NCBI RefSeq assembly: GCF_020497125.1
Contig: NC_059072.1
Span: 271,480,045-271,544,044, forward strand
Length of the DNA: 64,000 nt
Reading direction: 5' to 3'
Source of the DNA: Mauremys mutica
Lineage: Eukaryota > Chordata > Testudines > Geoemydidae
The position numbers were made by a program, and so were the translations under genes. Each line of letters opens with the position of its first letter. The first letter of the stretch is position 1. This document shows positions 36,035 to 47,600 of the stretch, piece after piece. Under the pieces are notes generated by a model. That model was given only the letters and a program-made list of their open reading frames with translations. It did no database searches and had not been told where the DNA came from.

Positions 36035-36436
36035 CAGGGGTGACCAACCTGAGCCTGAGAAGGAGCCAGAATTTACCAATGTATATTGCCAAAGAGCCAC
36101 AGTAATACAGCAGCAGTTCCCCCACCCCACTCTCAGTGCCTCCTGCCCACCAGCAGCCCTGATGAGCCGCGCCTCCTCCCCACCCCCCGCACCTCCCAAT
36201 CATGGCATGCAGGAAGCTCTGAGGGGGAGGAGGAGCAAAGGCACGGCAGGTTCTGGGGAAGGAGTGGGAAGGGATGGAGTGGGGGCAGGGGCAGGGCCTG
36301 GGGCAGAGCCAGGGGGTTGAGCAGTGAGCACCCCCTAGCACATTGGAATGTTGGCATCTGTAGCTCCAGCCCCGGAGTCGGTGCCTATACAAGAAGAGCC
36401 ACATGTGGTTCCAGGGCCACAGGTTGGCCACCCCTG
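36035..36436. mobile_element. hAT-type MITE with perfect 8-bp target duplication
   Basis: Starts caggggtgaccaacctgagc and ends ccacaggttggccacccctg, 402 bp. The 8-mer acctatgc is present at 36027-36034 and 36437-36444. Internal text aaagagccacagtaatac and gaagagccacatgtggttcc forms subterminal inverted motifs. It has no coding capacity; the 140- and 143-codon frames across it lie antisense to each other and reflect its GC-rich composition. Confidence 0.9.
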
Positions 36437-36444
36437 ACCTATGC

Positions 36445-37904
36445 AGTCACAGATAATATTTATGCCCTAACAGTTAAATATCACTATTCCCAAATGTTTC
36501 ATACCTGAATATTATGAAGAAATTTGGTTATTTCTTAGAGTCCTATTTATAATGTACATTTCAGCCAGAGGAAATATGGGTAATTTCTCCTGCCTGCTCA
36601 GCTAAGAAATATGGCAAACTTTCCAGGTTTGGACAATTTTGAGGGAAACTCTTTCTGGACACTGTGTATGTGACTAATATTTGTATGAAATATGAAGGGT
36701 ATTAGCCTGAGCAGATGTTACACTGAAAGAAAATGTGAACACAGCTGTCAACCATCAGACTGCAGAGAAACAAGCAAATAAGTCAGAAAGTGTTCCATGT
36801 TCTAGCCCACAAGATAAATTCAAAGCAAGTAGGATGTTTTCACTGAGGTAAACAAAGTCACTCAGATGATGTATGTTTGTATAAAAATTCAGTATGTCAC
36901 AAATGCCAGCTGATTGGACACATTTACTGGACAAACAGAAAGAAAAAAATCACAGAAAATAAACCAGCTAGACAGGAGAAATCTAAAGTTTATGAAAAAG
37001 CAAACTGAAAATCATTCTATATTTAGACAAGAGAGATAAGAAATTGCAGAGGAAAGGAATTCAGAACAGAGCACTGGATTGTCCATTTGTACCACAAAGA
37101 CTGTAAAATCAAAAAGAACATTCAGAAATTGACTGAAGTTGAAACAGAAAATCAACCTTTGGTTATGGACACAAATGCAATAGCCTTCTTGCTACCTACG
37201 TGATTATACAGGAGAAGGTTTAAGTAACTATATCTTCCAGACCCAGATTTCAAGTTTAAATCTTCTATGATTCTATAATTTCAGGATATGGTAAAGTAAT
37301 AATTACTTTTTATGAAGTGGAGTACCCCATGTATAATATGATTTTTCAGGCACAAACATTTCTCAAGATGCTGCACATCCAAATTCCCAACCTCCCTCTG
37401 TCCGATTCAGTGAACCCTACTTAAGCATGTACTTAATTTTGCATACATGAGTAATCCCTCCCCTAGTCAGCAATGAATTTAGGGCCAGATTTTCAAATGT
37501 ATTTAGGCACCTAAAGATGAAGAAAGGCCCCAGTGGGATTTTCAAAAGCACCTATTCAGATTAAGTGCCTAACTTCCACTGCTTTCAATAGACTGAATGG
37601 GAATAGTGCCTATCTTCATTTTGAGCTGCCTAAATATATTTGGAAATCTAGCCCTTCAGCATCTGCTTAAGATTAACTGAAGTGAAGGTGGACACTGCAA
37701 TATTATTGAGTATTTACACTACAGATGTAGATATGTGAATGCAACTGTCCTAAAAAGGCAACATTTAGGATGTCAAAAATGATCATAATACAATTCACCT
37801 CACATATTCCAGCTCAATTAATGCCAGAAAGCTTTGCTGGACAAAACCCAGACATTGTCCCTCAATATTTCTTTCTGTGAATTATTTAAAAAGGACATTG
37901 TCAC
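36445..37904. other. No gene; dispersed TAGGCACCTA repeat near 37490-37660
   Basis: AT-rich unique-looking sequence to about 37480, then the same dispersed repeat as 24430-24810 (taggcaccta at 37504, agtgcctaacttcc near 37565). Confidence 0.5.
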
Positions 37905-37916
37905 ACATTTCAGAGA

Positions 37917-37979
37917 TCAGAGGGGTAGCCGTGTTAGTCTGGTTCTGTAGAAGCAGCAAAGAATCCTGTGGCTGCTTCT
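37917..37979 (+). mobile_element. Short Penelope-derived insertion with 12-bp target duplication
   Basis: The 63-bp piece begins tcagaggggtagccgtgtt and contains gttagtctggttctgtag and gcaaagaatcctgtggc, which I recognise as the 5' terminal sequence of turtle Penelope-like elements. It lies between identical 12-mers acatttcagaga at 37905-37916 and 37980-37991. The last bases gctgcttct are the inverse of agaagcagc earlier in the insert, so the piece ends in a hairpin. Confidence 0.85.
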
Positions 37980-38034
37980 ACATTTCAGAGAGAAATTTAA
38001 TTTGCCTTAAAACTGATATAACAAGATGGAATTA

Positions 38035-38280
38035 AAAATGATTTGGTCGTTAAGGCACCGGCCTAGAAGTCAGGAGGCCTGCATTTAATTCACAATTCTG
38101 CTTCAGGCTCTCTGTTTGACTTCGGGCAAAACACTTCATATCTCTGTCAGTTCTGCATTTGTAAAATGGAGATAACACCTCCCATCCTCTCACTGGGGTA
38201 TTGTGAGGACAAATTAATTTGTGGACATAAGGAGCTCAGATCCCACATTTAAAGGTGCCATATAAAACCCTAGGCAGGTA
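38035..38280 (+). repeat. MIR/CORE-SINE-like repeat
   Basis: Head tggtcgttaaggcaccggcc and ctgcatttaattcacaattc resemble A- and B-box regions of a tRNA-derived SINE. The core gacttcgggcaaaacacttc and tttgtaaaatggagataaca follows in the order typical of MIR. Divergence indicates an old insertion. Confidence 0.75.
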
Positions 38281-38385
38281 CAAGTGCTCCTCATTCTAAG
38301 TAATGAGCTTAGTTTTAAACCTATAGCAATATCAAAGTGATATTTTCAAAAACTGCTCGTCCTTAAGGGGCAATTACAAATAAAG

Positions 38386-38766
38386 ATGTTTTGTACTTCA
38401 GCAGTTAACATAAAAGGACTTCCTATTTCCTGTGCTGACAGCACTGAAGTTGCTGGATCACACACAAGGTACTGTAGCATGCCATCTTCCAATGAACTTG
38501 GAAGAGATTATTTTTCAATCATTTGTTCTAATGCAGAAAAAAAAGACAACTACATCATCCCCTTTCTTGAGGTGAGGGCGGGAAGTGAGACAGACAAAGG
38601 AGAAGCAGACAGCTTTGGAGGGGCAGGAGGTATAGCATCCAAAACATATGGATCCCAAGCGTTAGCAGAGAATTCAGTTCCTAATCCCAGTTCCTGCATA
38701 TCTGAGAAGAGCTGCATGTGGAGCCTGCCCTACTCGAGAAACTCTTCTTCCTGGCAGCACAGCTAA
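38386..38766 (+). other. Open frame of 126 codons, possible exon, unproven
   Basis: The frame lies in sequence I cannot assign to a repeat. A pyrimidine-rich acceptor-like ttttgtacttcag ends at 38401, and a donor-like gag/gtgagg lies at about 38570. An exon between them would be about 170 bp and open. The translated text shows no known domain, signal peptide or membrane segment, and lysine and serine content is unremarkable. Chance is the default explanation; it is listed because it is one of the longer non-repeat frames in the window. Confidence 0.15.
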
Positions 38767-38841
38767 GCGATTATCACAATAAATAAATAAATCCCCATTA
38801 ACTTCTGGATGGAAAAAACAAACTAAGAATTTGATTCAACA

Positions 38842-38970
38842 GTGTTTGTTTATTATTTTAAGGTAACACCCAGTGACCCCGGTCAAGGATTAGAGCCAAA
38901 TTGTGCTAAACACAGTTCAGACAAATAACACAGATGATCCAGGCCCCAAGTTTAGCATGTAGGTGTCTGA
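38842..38970. repeat. Old dispersed repeat fragment
   Basis: tttattattttaaggtaac followed by attgtgctaaacacagttca parallels the left part of the repeat at 2585-2770, and is more diverged. Confidence 0.5.
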
Positions 38971-39659
38971 CAGAACACAAGTAGATAAAAAAACACACAA
39001 TTCGCATGTGAGTGACTAGGAAGATGAGGTAACAGAACAAACAGAATTTCCCTTTGCATCCCTCTTTTATTAGGTATCTGAACATTCCTACAAGCAAGGT
39101 TTTGTTCACACAAACATTAAGGGAATCTCTTACTCAGGCAGATATACTAGTTCATGAATGAATATGCACAAGAGCAGAGGAACATATAAAAGTTTTTGCT
39201 TAGTCATCCAACACAGAAACAGAAGCAATACTATATGATTTTGACCAAACCACACAGTTCAAATAATGAATATCAAGTAGTTACTTGTCAACAAAAAAAC
39301 CAAAAACAAAACATAAGTCCTACAGCAGTCCATAGGCTAAGATTTCTTTTCATGGATGTGATTCATTTGATGTCTTCTACAGGCTCAAATACATGCTATA
39401 TTAGTTTGGCATTATTCCCCGCTCTCCAACATTCAACCCTATTTTACTGTACTTTCTGCTTATTTGATCCACACAACACATTGTCTGGGATGAAAGGTTC
39501 CAGATATTTTAATTTCAATTCCATTAAACAAAAACAACACAAGAACAAAAGGAAATCAGAGGGCAGGAACAATCAATGCAAGCTAAGCAGAAAAAGAGAC
39601 CTATCAGGAAGGAAACCATAAGTCAGTTCAACAAGGGTCTTTGATTTGTCTCTTAGTTT
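38971..39659. other. No gene recognised
   Basis: AT-rich. The 141-codon frame at 39196-39621 is rich in glutamine, asparagine and lysine with no domain and looks like chance. Confidence 0.45.
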
Positions 39660-39750
39660 CCGGGTGGAGTTTTAGATGTTAGTTTTGATATGTGAAGCCC
39701 CAAATAGCCTGGAACCAGCCAGAGAGAGTGCTCTCTACCCCATTCATACT
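39660..39750 (+). repeat. Old LINE-like repeat, left piece
   Basis: The text gatatgtgaagccccaaatagcctggaaccagcc resembles the 3' region of an old reptile LINE family. Its likely continuation lies at 44340-44665, on the far side of the CR1 and Harbinger copies. Match is by recognition only. Confidence 0.4.
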
Positions 39751-39751
39751 G

Positions 39752-41007
39752 CTGGGAGGTATTGCTAACACAGAGAAGGACCGGGATATCATACAGGAAG
39801 ATCTGGATGACCTTGTAAACTGGAGTAATAGTAATAGGATGAAATTTAATAGTGAAAAGTGCAAGGTCATGCATTTAGGAATTAATAACAAGAATTTTAG
39901 TTATAAACTGGGGACACATCAGTTGGAAGTAACAGAGGAGGAGAAGGACCTCGGAGTATTGGTTGATCTCAGGATGACTATGAGCCGCCAATGTGATATG
40001 GCCATTTAAAAAGCTAATGCGGTTTTAGGATGCATCAGGCGAGGTATTTCCAGCAAAGATAAGGAGGTGTTAGTAGCGTTATACAAGGCACTGGTGAGAC
40101 CTAATGTGGAATACTGTGTGCAGTTCTGGTCTCCCATGTTTAAGAAGGATGAATTCAAACTGGAACAGGTACAGAAAAGGGCTACTAGGATGATCCGAGG
40201 AATAGAAAACCTATCTTATGAAAGGAGACTCAAAGAGCTTGGCTTGTTTAGCCTAACCAAAAGAAGGTTAAGGGGAGATATGATTGCTCTTTATAAATGT
40301 ATCAGAGGGATAAATATTAGGGAGGGAGAGGAATTATTTAAGCTTAGTACCAATGTGGACACAAGAACAAATGGATATAAACTGGACACTAGGAAGTTTA
40401 GAATTGAAATTAGATGAAGGTTTCTAACCATTAGAGGAGTGAAGTTCTGGAACAGCTTTCCAAAGGGAGTAGTGGGGGCAAAAGACATATCTGGCTTTAA
40501 GACTAAGCTTGATAAGTTTATGGAAGGGATGGTATGATGGGATAGCCTAATTTTGGCAATTAATTTGGCAATTGATCTTTGATTATCAGCAGGTAAGTAT
40601 GCCCAGTGGTCTGTGATGGGATGTTAGATGGGTGGGATCTGAGTTACTACAGAGAATTCTTTCCTGGGTGCTGGCTGGCTGGTGAGTCTTGCCCACATGC
40701 TCAGGGTTTAACTGATCACCATATTTGGGGTCAGGAAGGAATTTTCCTCCGGGGCAAATTGGCAGAGGCGTTGGAGGTTTTTCGCCTTTCTTTGCAGCAT
40801 GGGGCACGGGTCACTTGCTGGAGAATTCTCTGTAGCTTGAGGTCTTCAAACTACAATTTGAGGACTTCAATAACTCAGACATAGGTTAGGGGTTTGTCCC
40901 AGGAGTGGGTGGGTGAGATTCTGTGGCCTGCATTGTGCAGGAGGTCAGACTAGATGATCATAATGGTCCCTTCTGAACTTAAAGTCTATGAGTCTATGAG
41001 TCTATAA
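39752..41007 (+). pseudogene. CR1 LINE, C-terminal RT and 3' UTR
   Basis: The sequence starts in the middle of the reverse transcriptase just after the FADD motif, at LGGIANTEKDRDIIQEDL, and continues through RMKFNSEKCKVMHLG and GVLVDLRMTMSRQCDM (39692-40009). After a stop at 40007, the frame continues as VALYKALVRPNVEYCVQFW and RATRMIRGIENLSYERRL (40067-40417). The 3' UTR follows, with gtcagactagatgatcataa near 40945, and a short-period tail of tctatgag repeats at 40984-41007. Few stops interrupt the frame, so this is a younger copy than those at 13530 and 32470. It is 5' truncated. The Harbinger sequence begins directly after the tail. Confidence 0.92.
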
Positions 41008-41027
41008 AGTCACATTCATGGGACTGT

Positions 41028-41834
41028 GTGATGAGCTTGCACCAGCCCTGCGGTGTGGAGATTGCACTGTGGAAGCTGGCTACTCCAGACTGCTACCGAT
41101 CATTCCCTAACAAGTTTGGAGTGGGAAAGTCGACCATTGGACTCGTGTTGATGGAAGTGTGCAGGGCCATTAATCTCATCCTGCTCCGAAAGACCGTGAC
41201 TCTGGGCAATATGTGTGACATTGTGGATGGCTTTGCACAAATGGGCTTCCCCTAACTGTGGAGGGGCGATAGATGGCACGCACATTCCAATTCTGGCACC
41301 AGACCACCTAGCCACGAGTACATTAATCACAAGGGGTATTTCTCAATGGTTCTCCAGGCACTTGTGGATCGCCATGGACGATTCACTGACATTAATGCAG
41401 GCTGGTCCAGAAAGGTGCATGACGCATGCATCTTTCGGAACACTGGACTATTCAAGAAGCTGCAAGCAGGGACTTTCTTCCCGAACCAGAAGATCACTGT
41501 AGGGGAAGTTGAAATGTCCATTGTGATCCTGGGAGACCCCACCTACCCCTCAATGCCGTGGCTTATGAAGCTGTACGTGGGGCAACTTGAGAGCAGCAAG
41601 GAGTGGTTCAACAACAGGCTGAGCAAGTGCAAAATGACTGTTGAGTGTGCATTTGGCTGTTTAAAAGCCTGCTGGCGATGCCTGTATGGGAAGCTGGACA
41701 TGGCCGATGACAATATTCCTATGCTTATAGCTGCATGCTGTACACTCCATAATATCTGTGAAGGGAAGGGTGAAAGCTTCACTCAGGGCTGGACCACAGA
41801 GGCTCAGTGCCTGGAGGCTGAGTTTGAACAGTGA
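41028..41834 (+). pseudogene. Harbinger DDE transposase, two frameshifts
   Basis: This is a homologue of HARBI1-type nucleases. The N-terminal part holds the helix-turn-helix-like region (KFGVGKSTIGLVLMEVCRAI). The DDE catalytic core follows: the first Asp in GGAIDGTHIPIL (codon 41272-41274), the second in VILGDPTYPSMPW (41535-41537), and the Glu in CKMTVECAFGCLK (41643-41645). The end is at 41834 after CCTLHNIC. The frame shifts by one base near 41252 and returns near 41317, so the first Asp is out of frame with the other two. The beginning of the protein is absent, since a family member would start roughly 100 residues earlier. An intact protein would cut at the terminal repeats together with the Myb-like partner. 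Confidence 0.9.
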
Positions 41835-42059
41835 CCAGGGCTATTAGAGGGGCCCAGCACGGGGCCATAAGGATCAGGGATGCCTTGAGGCAGCAATTTG
41901 AGGCTGAAAGCCACTAATATTTGTTGCTATGCTTGGGGTTGCAGTGTTTGTACTGCTAGGAGGTTATTGGTGCACATGATGCAAGAAGGGGCCTTAACAT
42001 AATTATATGTTGCTTTGCAGTGCTCTTTTTGCTTTCACTTAAGAGAATAAAGATGGCTT

Positions 42060-43989
42060 TCAACCCAACACAATTCTTTTATTAAAAGACAACAACCGGA
42101 GGAGTGAGTCAAATGACAAAAATACATCAGCAGGGAGGGGGGTGGAGGAAGGGAAGGTCTCCAGAGGAGGAGGGGTCCCCGGACAGCTACAGATTTGTGT
42201 ATGTCCAGGGATCATACACAACCTTCTCCTTTGTAGTACAATGCAGCGGGTGCTGTACTTCAGCAGGGCCAGACTGTGGAGGGATGTGTGTTGTGTATAG
42301 TTAGTAGTGGGAGTCCACACTGCTGGACTGTGAGGAGGGAGGAGTGGAATGCTGTGTGTAGAGAATGGAACCAGGAGGTTGATAACAGTGTGCTGGCAGT
42401 GGGCACATGGGAAAGAGTTTTGTGACAGCGGCTGCAGGGGAGGGCAGGTGCAGAGCTGCTCAGTTTGAAAAGCTAGTATCTCCTGGAGCATGTCCACTTG
42501 GCGCTCCATAATGTTTATGAGCCACTCCATGGCTTCTTTCTGGTGTGCAGCATTCTCCTTTCAGTCCTTCTTCTTGCTGTCCCACCACTCCTTCAATTCC
42601 TGTTTCTCAGCAGCGGAGTGCATCATAATCTTATGGAGAAAGTCCTCCTAAGTTCTTCGTGGCCACTTTCTAATTCTGCGCAACTATTCTGCCACTGATA
42701 AGGAAGGCTGGCCTCCCAAGGTCATCTCTGTGAAGTTTAAATGCAACATTTTACAGAAGTAGTATTGTTTGCAACACAGACAACACTGATTCAGTGCTTT
42801 AAAACACAGCCAGTACTAACACACCTGTCACTAACTGGTTGATCCCAGGCAAGTACACATGAGCCACAGGACCCCCAAAATGGTGAGTAGCCACGGGGGC
42901 AGGGTGAATCACTATTCCTGGATCCTGCTGTACACTGGGCACATGGCTCTTGGGCACTTGGGGAGAGCCAGCACTGTAGGGGGGGCTTGATAATCATTCA
43001 TTTCCCCACACTTTCCACAGGATGTGATCATTATGGAAGATATCTTGCTGCTGAGGGTGAGCAGGGAATCAAGGGAGGGTTTTCTCCAAGCCTGTGTCTT
43101 CCGCCCCAGCCCCTATGCGGCTCGCCTGTGTGCAGCAATGGTCTCCCCGCCCCCATGACAGCACAGTGGTGCAGGAAAGTTACCGTTAATTAGGCAAGAA
43201 ACAAAACAGCTCTGCTGAGGAACCTGCAGCAGCAGATTGCCCAGTATCTCCACGAGAGTTTCCTGGAGATCACTGAGGGAGATTCCCATGAAGTGAGGGA
43301 GTCTATCAACAATCTGTTCCACCGCTCAGAATAGGCATGTGGTGGGAGACAAGCCTGATTTCTGCAACCCTCCTGCCCCCAACAAATCACTCCAGCAATT
43401 CCCAAAATCAGATCCACTTACCAAGGGCCTCCTCTCCTGTTTGTACTTTGCCAAGATCTGACTGCTGTGACTGGCTAGGCTCCTCCAGGGTAGAAAAGAG
43501 CTCCTGACTGCATGCATCTCTGGCCTCTGAGCCATCCTCTGCCTCTGGGTCCCCCTCCCCCTCTTCGTCCAAGATTCCTCCTCCTGGCTCGGTCCACTCT
43601 CGACTTGCATGTGAGCCAACGAAGTATCCACAGAGGCCTTCACAGTGGAGGTGAGGTCGACACCGAGTATCATGTCCATCTCTTTGTAGAACCGGCAGCT
43701 TGTGGGTGCAGCACGAGTGGTGGTTTGCCTCCCATGCCTTGTGGTAGGCATTCCATAGCTCCTTCACTTTTACCCTACATTGCAATGTGTCCCGGTCATG
43801 GCCCCTTTCTATCATGCATCGTGAAATCTGTCCATAGGTATCATAATTCCTATCACTGGAGCACAGCTGGGACTGCACAGCTTCCTCTCCCCAAATGCCG
43901 ATGAGGTCCAAGCATTGCTCCAAGCAGGGGATTGCCTGGTGAGTGGAGCAGGCATGGTCACCTGGAAAGATGCAGTGAGACCACTGCAC
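42060..43989 (-). pseudogene. Harbinger Myb/SANT-like DNA-binding protein, at least two exons
   Basis: The first coding part (43989-43410) has the trihelix Myb/SANT layout: LDLIGIWGEEAVQSQLCSS, then NYDTYGQISRCMIERGHDRD and LQCRVKVKELWNAYHKAWEA. A one-base shift moves the frame to 43751-43560 (SCRFYKEMDMILGVDLTSTV, VESGPSQEEES), and a second shift restores it for an acidic tail (EEGEGDPEAEDGSEARDACS). A further part at about 42690-42440 (EWWDSKKKD, then MEWLINIMERQVDMLQEILA) reads as the C-terminal exon, with a stop inside. In this superfamily the protein brings the transposase to the nucleus and to the terminal repeats. Exon limits are inferred. Confidence 0.8.
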
Positions 43990-44339
43990 GCATCACCAAG
44001 CAAACAGGAAGGGACTTTCAAATTTGCAAAGGAATGTATGGGGTGGGGATCATGGTTGGCCATCTGAGGGTAGGGCAGTCAAGTTCAAACCAATGATCAG
44101 AGAGGTGAGAACAGGCATTGTGGGACACCTCCCGGAGGCCAATAGCAATGCTGTAATCGCCACGGTGTCTACACTGGCACTGCAGCGCTGTAGCACTGGT
44201 GCAGAAAGCTCTACACCTCTCGTCGGGGTGGGGGTTTTAGAGCACTACAACTGTGCAGTTTCTGTGCACTAAGTGGCTTGGCAGTCTATACACCTCGGGA
44301 GTTACAGCATGGAAAGCTGCTTTACTGCACAGTAAAAGA

Positions 44340-44665
44340 CGAGGCCTAAGAAAGCCACCTTCCATTTAGAATGCTCCCTTCAAGCCCAATCTGAAAAAGG
44401 CCAGACCTGTTGACCTTCCAGGCATGCTGCAAAGCCCATCTTCTCAAGTCAGCATTGCAGGAGGACTGAGGCAATAGGAGGTGGGAATTACATCCAATCC
44501 ACTGCTGATTAATACAAGATGCGACCGCAAGGGAAGAGAAGGGCTGCTACTTTGACTGGTTTTGCTTTGTAACTCCCTTTTTACTGTGTTTTTAAAATGT
44601 GTGTGTCCAGAGCCCTTGATGAGCATTCTTTGGGAAGGAGTTTTAAATCTAAATAAATAAAGAAT
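44340..44665 (+). repeat. Old LINE-like repeat, right piece with 3' tail
   Basis: Includes atgctgcaaagcccatcttc, a stretch gttttgctttgtaactccc, and an end gatgagcattctttgggaag followed by taaataaataaagaa. The A-rich ending suits a LINE 3' end. It may be the continuation of 39660-39750. Confidence 0.45.
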
Positions 44666-47600
44666 TGAAAGTAAAAATAAAGAATATATAAGATAAAAGT
44701 ACTTGACAGTATTCTTTTATTATAGGTGTATTTCTACTACATGATTATATAGGAACACAAGTTACTGATACCAATATAATGTTATTCTTTCAACTAACAA
44801 AGCAGGGCAATTATATATTCTGAAGTCATCCTAGTACTCTTCAGATTAGGTAAGAGAATACTCATACATAGTTTGGTTGTCTTAGCCTGCTTCTCTTGTA
44901 AATCATGCTGTATGTGTTTTTCTTCATTTTTTTTTCTCCCAATGAGCAGCCATTTTAGTAATCCATGGGTTCAGCTTTAATTAATGCTATTGGACATTTT
45001 TTATTATCCAACATCTGTTATACAAAAAAATTAATAATTTCATCTAGTGAAACCAGACAAATATAAAAACTAATTGAATGCTATTTACCCTCTCCAGTCC
45101 CATTATCAACTATAATATCTCCTTGTCTTCCCTACTTTTGCCTTTGAATAGTTTCCTCTACAATGAAATATAGTGCCTTTCCTTAGCTAGATAGCTCTTC
45201 TCCATCCCCACCATTTTCCAAGACATACATGTGAAACATTCTCTGTCTCTACATGTCACCATTGTGGGGTCTTTGCCTCTGATTTGAGTCTCTGAGCAGG
45301 CAGTGGAACACACTGCTGCTGCATCACCAGGCTACAACAGCAGAAAGCCTGGCAGCTAGACAAAAGCTAACGAAAATCTCAAAGGTACAAAAGCTGTTCT
45401 TAGAACTTGAAGTAAGTGACAGGGCTGTCAATGGAATCATAACAGCAGCATCTAAGTAAATTTGGAAAACAAATAGCTTCCCTCCCCACACCCCTAGAGG
45501 TAACTAAAAGCCAAGTTTACAAACAGTGTATATGTAATTTAAAATAAAATGTTTTTTCCCAGTACACAAAGGGTGATCGCTGTTGAAAGAAGTGGCATAC
45601 GCAGCAAAGTGATTTTCTTCTAAGGGCAGAAGAAATGCTTCTCACATTAAACATTTAAGTCTGTCGGGCCTGAAGAGTAAACATACAAATATAGATGACA
45701 TTCTGTGTCATACAGTGTAAATGCCTTTCAAGCCTCAGACATTTAGCTGTACCACAATCTGGCCTCCACAAGGGAAAAGGCCTAATTTCTCAGTGGGCAG
45801 ATGTGAAAGGACTCAAATTAACAATAATGCAAGTTGTGTATTTAACTCCCCATGCACCGCTCTGAATTACCACCCTGTAGTGTAATGTCACCAACTCCCA
45901 TAGTCTGTGGATTGATTTCTATGTTGGCTTTGTATTTTTTACTCTATTAACCAAAGAGACTTTGACTTAATTTTTCACGGGAAAAAAACTTTCTGTACTA
46001 CACTTTTGCATGTGAAGTATTACATTAAATAAATAAATAAACAAACATTTTAGGGTAATGCAGTAAATGTTTAATTTTATAAATGAAGTTAAATGACAAA
46101 TCACAACACTTTATATCTAAAGTCCTTTCAACTGAATTTATGCATGTATATTATATATAACATTTACAATATTGATTAGATTAAGGAGGGACTCCAGATG
46201 CTTAGGGAAGTTTCAGTTCCATGACTCACTCTGTTCTAATATCTGTTCTAATATCTCTGTTCTAGAATCCATGCATGCGGCTCTGACTACCAGACTAACT
46301 ACCGGAGCTCAGACCTAAGGGGTCAGATAGGATTGAAAGCCCGTGCTGCTGCCCAAGCCACAACTTCTGCACTGCTGTTTTTAGCATGCTAGCTCTAGTC
46401 TGTCTACCCAGTCTGGGAGACTCGCTCCCAGCTGCAGCATAGAGATACCCGAGCTGGGAGTCACATGTGCACATATAAGCATTAGAGTCACGAGGAGCTG
46501 GCAGCAGGAGAGCTCAAACCTGCTTGCAAAACTCAGAGGGAGAATGCCCCTTCCTCCACCTGGCTTGGATAAGCAATACACTCTCTACACAGCTTTCCCA
46601 CCAACTTGGCTGGGGTAGTGAGAGCTCCCCCTGGTGTTTCACTCTACTTTAATCACTGTGCACACCCCAGGAAAGAATCTAGCCCAGTAGAATGGAAAGT
46701 GATAGGCATATTACTCTCCCTCCTATCTATACTAGAGCATAGTAGTTTCCTTATTCCTCTTCACTCCCCCCAAAAGTGAATTGAAATGGCCTACATCATA
46801 TGGGAGCCTATCTCTGTAGAAGCTTTTAGATAACTTGCCACTGCAAGCCAAGCTGGCCCACTCACATGGCGGATCGTTTAAAGTTGCTGCACCTTGTGGT
46901 CCTTGTGGCAAGGACTTCAGATAACCTGTCTGATCTGTCAAAGTCTTTTCTCCAGATCAAAAAGAGAACCTTTTTGAGAAAAAAAACAGACAGACACCTG
47001 GCATTTCTTAAAACGTCTGATATTCTCCAAGCTGCTACCACTTCACACAACAATCTGCCTCTTGGATTGAAGTGGCTATTTTTTTGAAAGCTGGTGCAGG
47101 CACTCAAAGTCCTACAGTATACAGTACTAAAATTGGTAATGTGTTTATATTCAAATACAGTGAAACTGACAGAAAAGACAATAGTTCTGGAAATCTGTCC
47201 CAGGATATTATTGAGGCAAATAGCTTAATTCTCCTTTATAAAAAATAGAAGTTTAAATAAATAAGAACAGAAACTGCAGTTCCACAAGGGCTTGCAATCC
47301 TCATGGTTCAGAGCATAAAGTGATGACAACCAGGGAGAGCTATAATATTGCCCTATACTTTCTCCTGAAGCATTCAGTACTTATTACTGTTTGAGTCAGG
47401 ATATAGAACTATATGGATCATACCGTTCTAATGTGAAAATTCTTACATTATAAACATAAATAAAACTTTTGATATTACTGTAAGATATTTCAATAAAAAA
47501 TGGAACTCTCAAAATCAAAAGATAATGTATTTATGCAACCACACTCTTGCTAATTTACTGAATCAAATACTACTTTTTCAGTGAACTGGGCCTGATATTT

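Larger units (their letters stand above)
41009..44335. mobile_element. PIF/Harbinger transposon, left end truncated
   Basis: A two-gene DNA transposon remnant. The DDE transposase gene is on the plus strand (41028-41834) and the Myb/SANT-like DNA-binding protein gene on the minus strand (43989-42060), so the genes converge, as in other PIF/Harbinger elements. The right subterminal region (44148-44300) carries gtgtctacactggcactgc and cacctctcgtcggggtggg, which resemble the ends of turtle Harbinger MITEs. The left terminal repeat is missing, since the transposase starts a few bases after the CR1 tail. The right boundary is approximate. Confidence 0.8.

Noticed and set aside
36000..36508. Antisense pair of 140- and 143-codon frames
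   Set aside because: Both cross a GC-rich hAT MITE and have low-complexity glycine- or proline-rich text.
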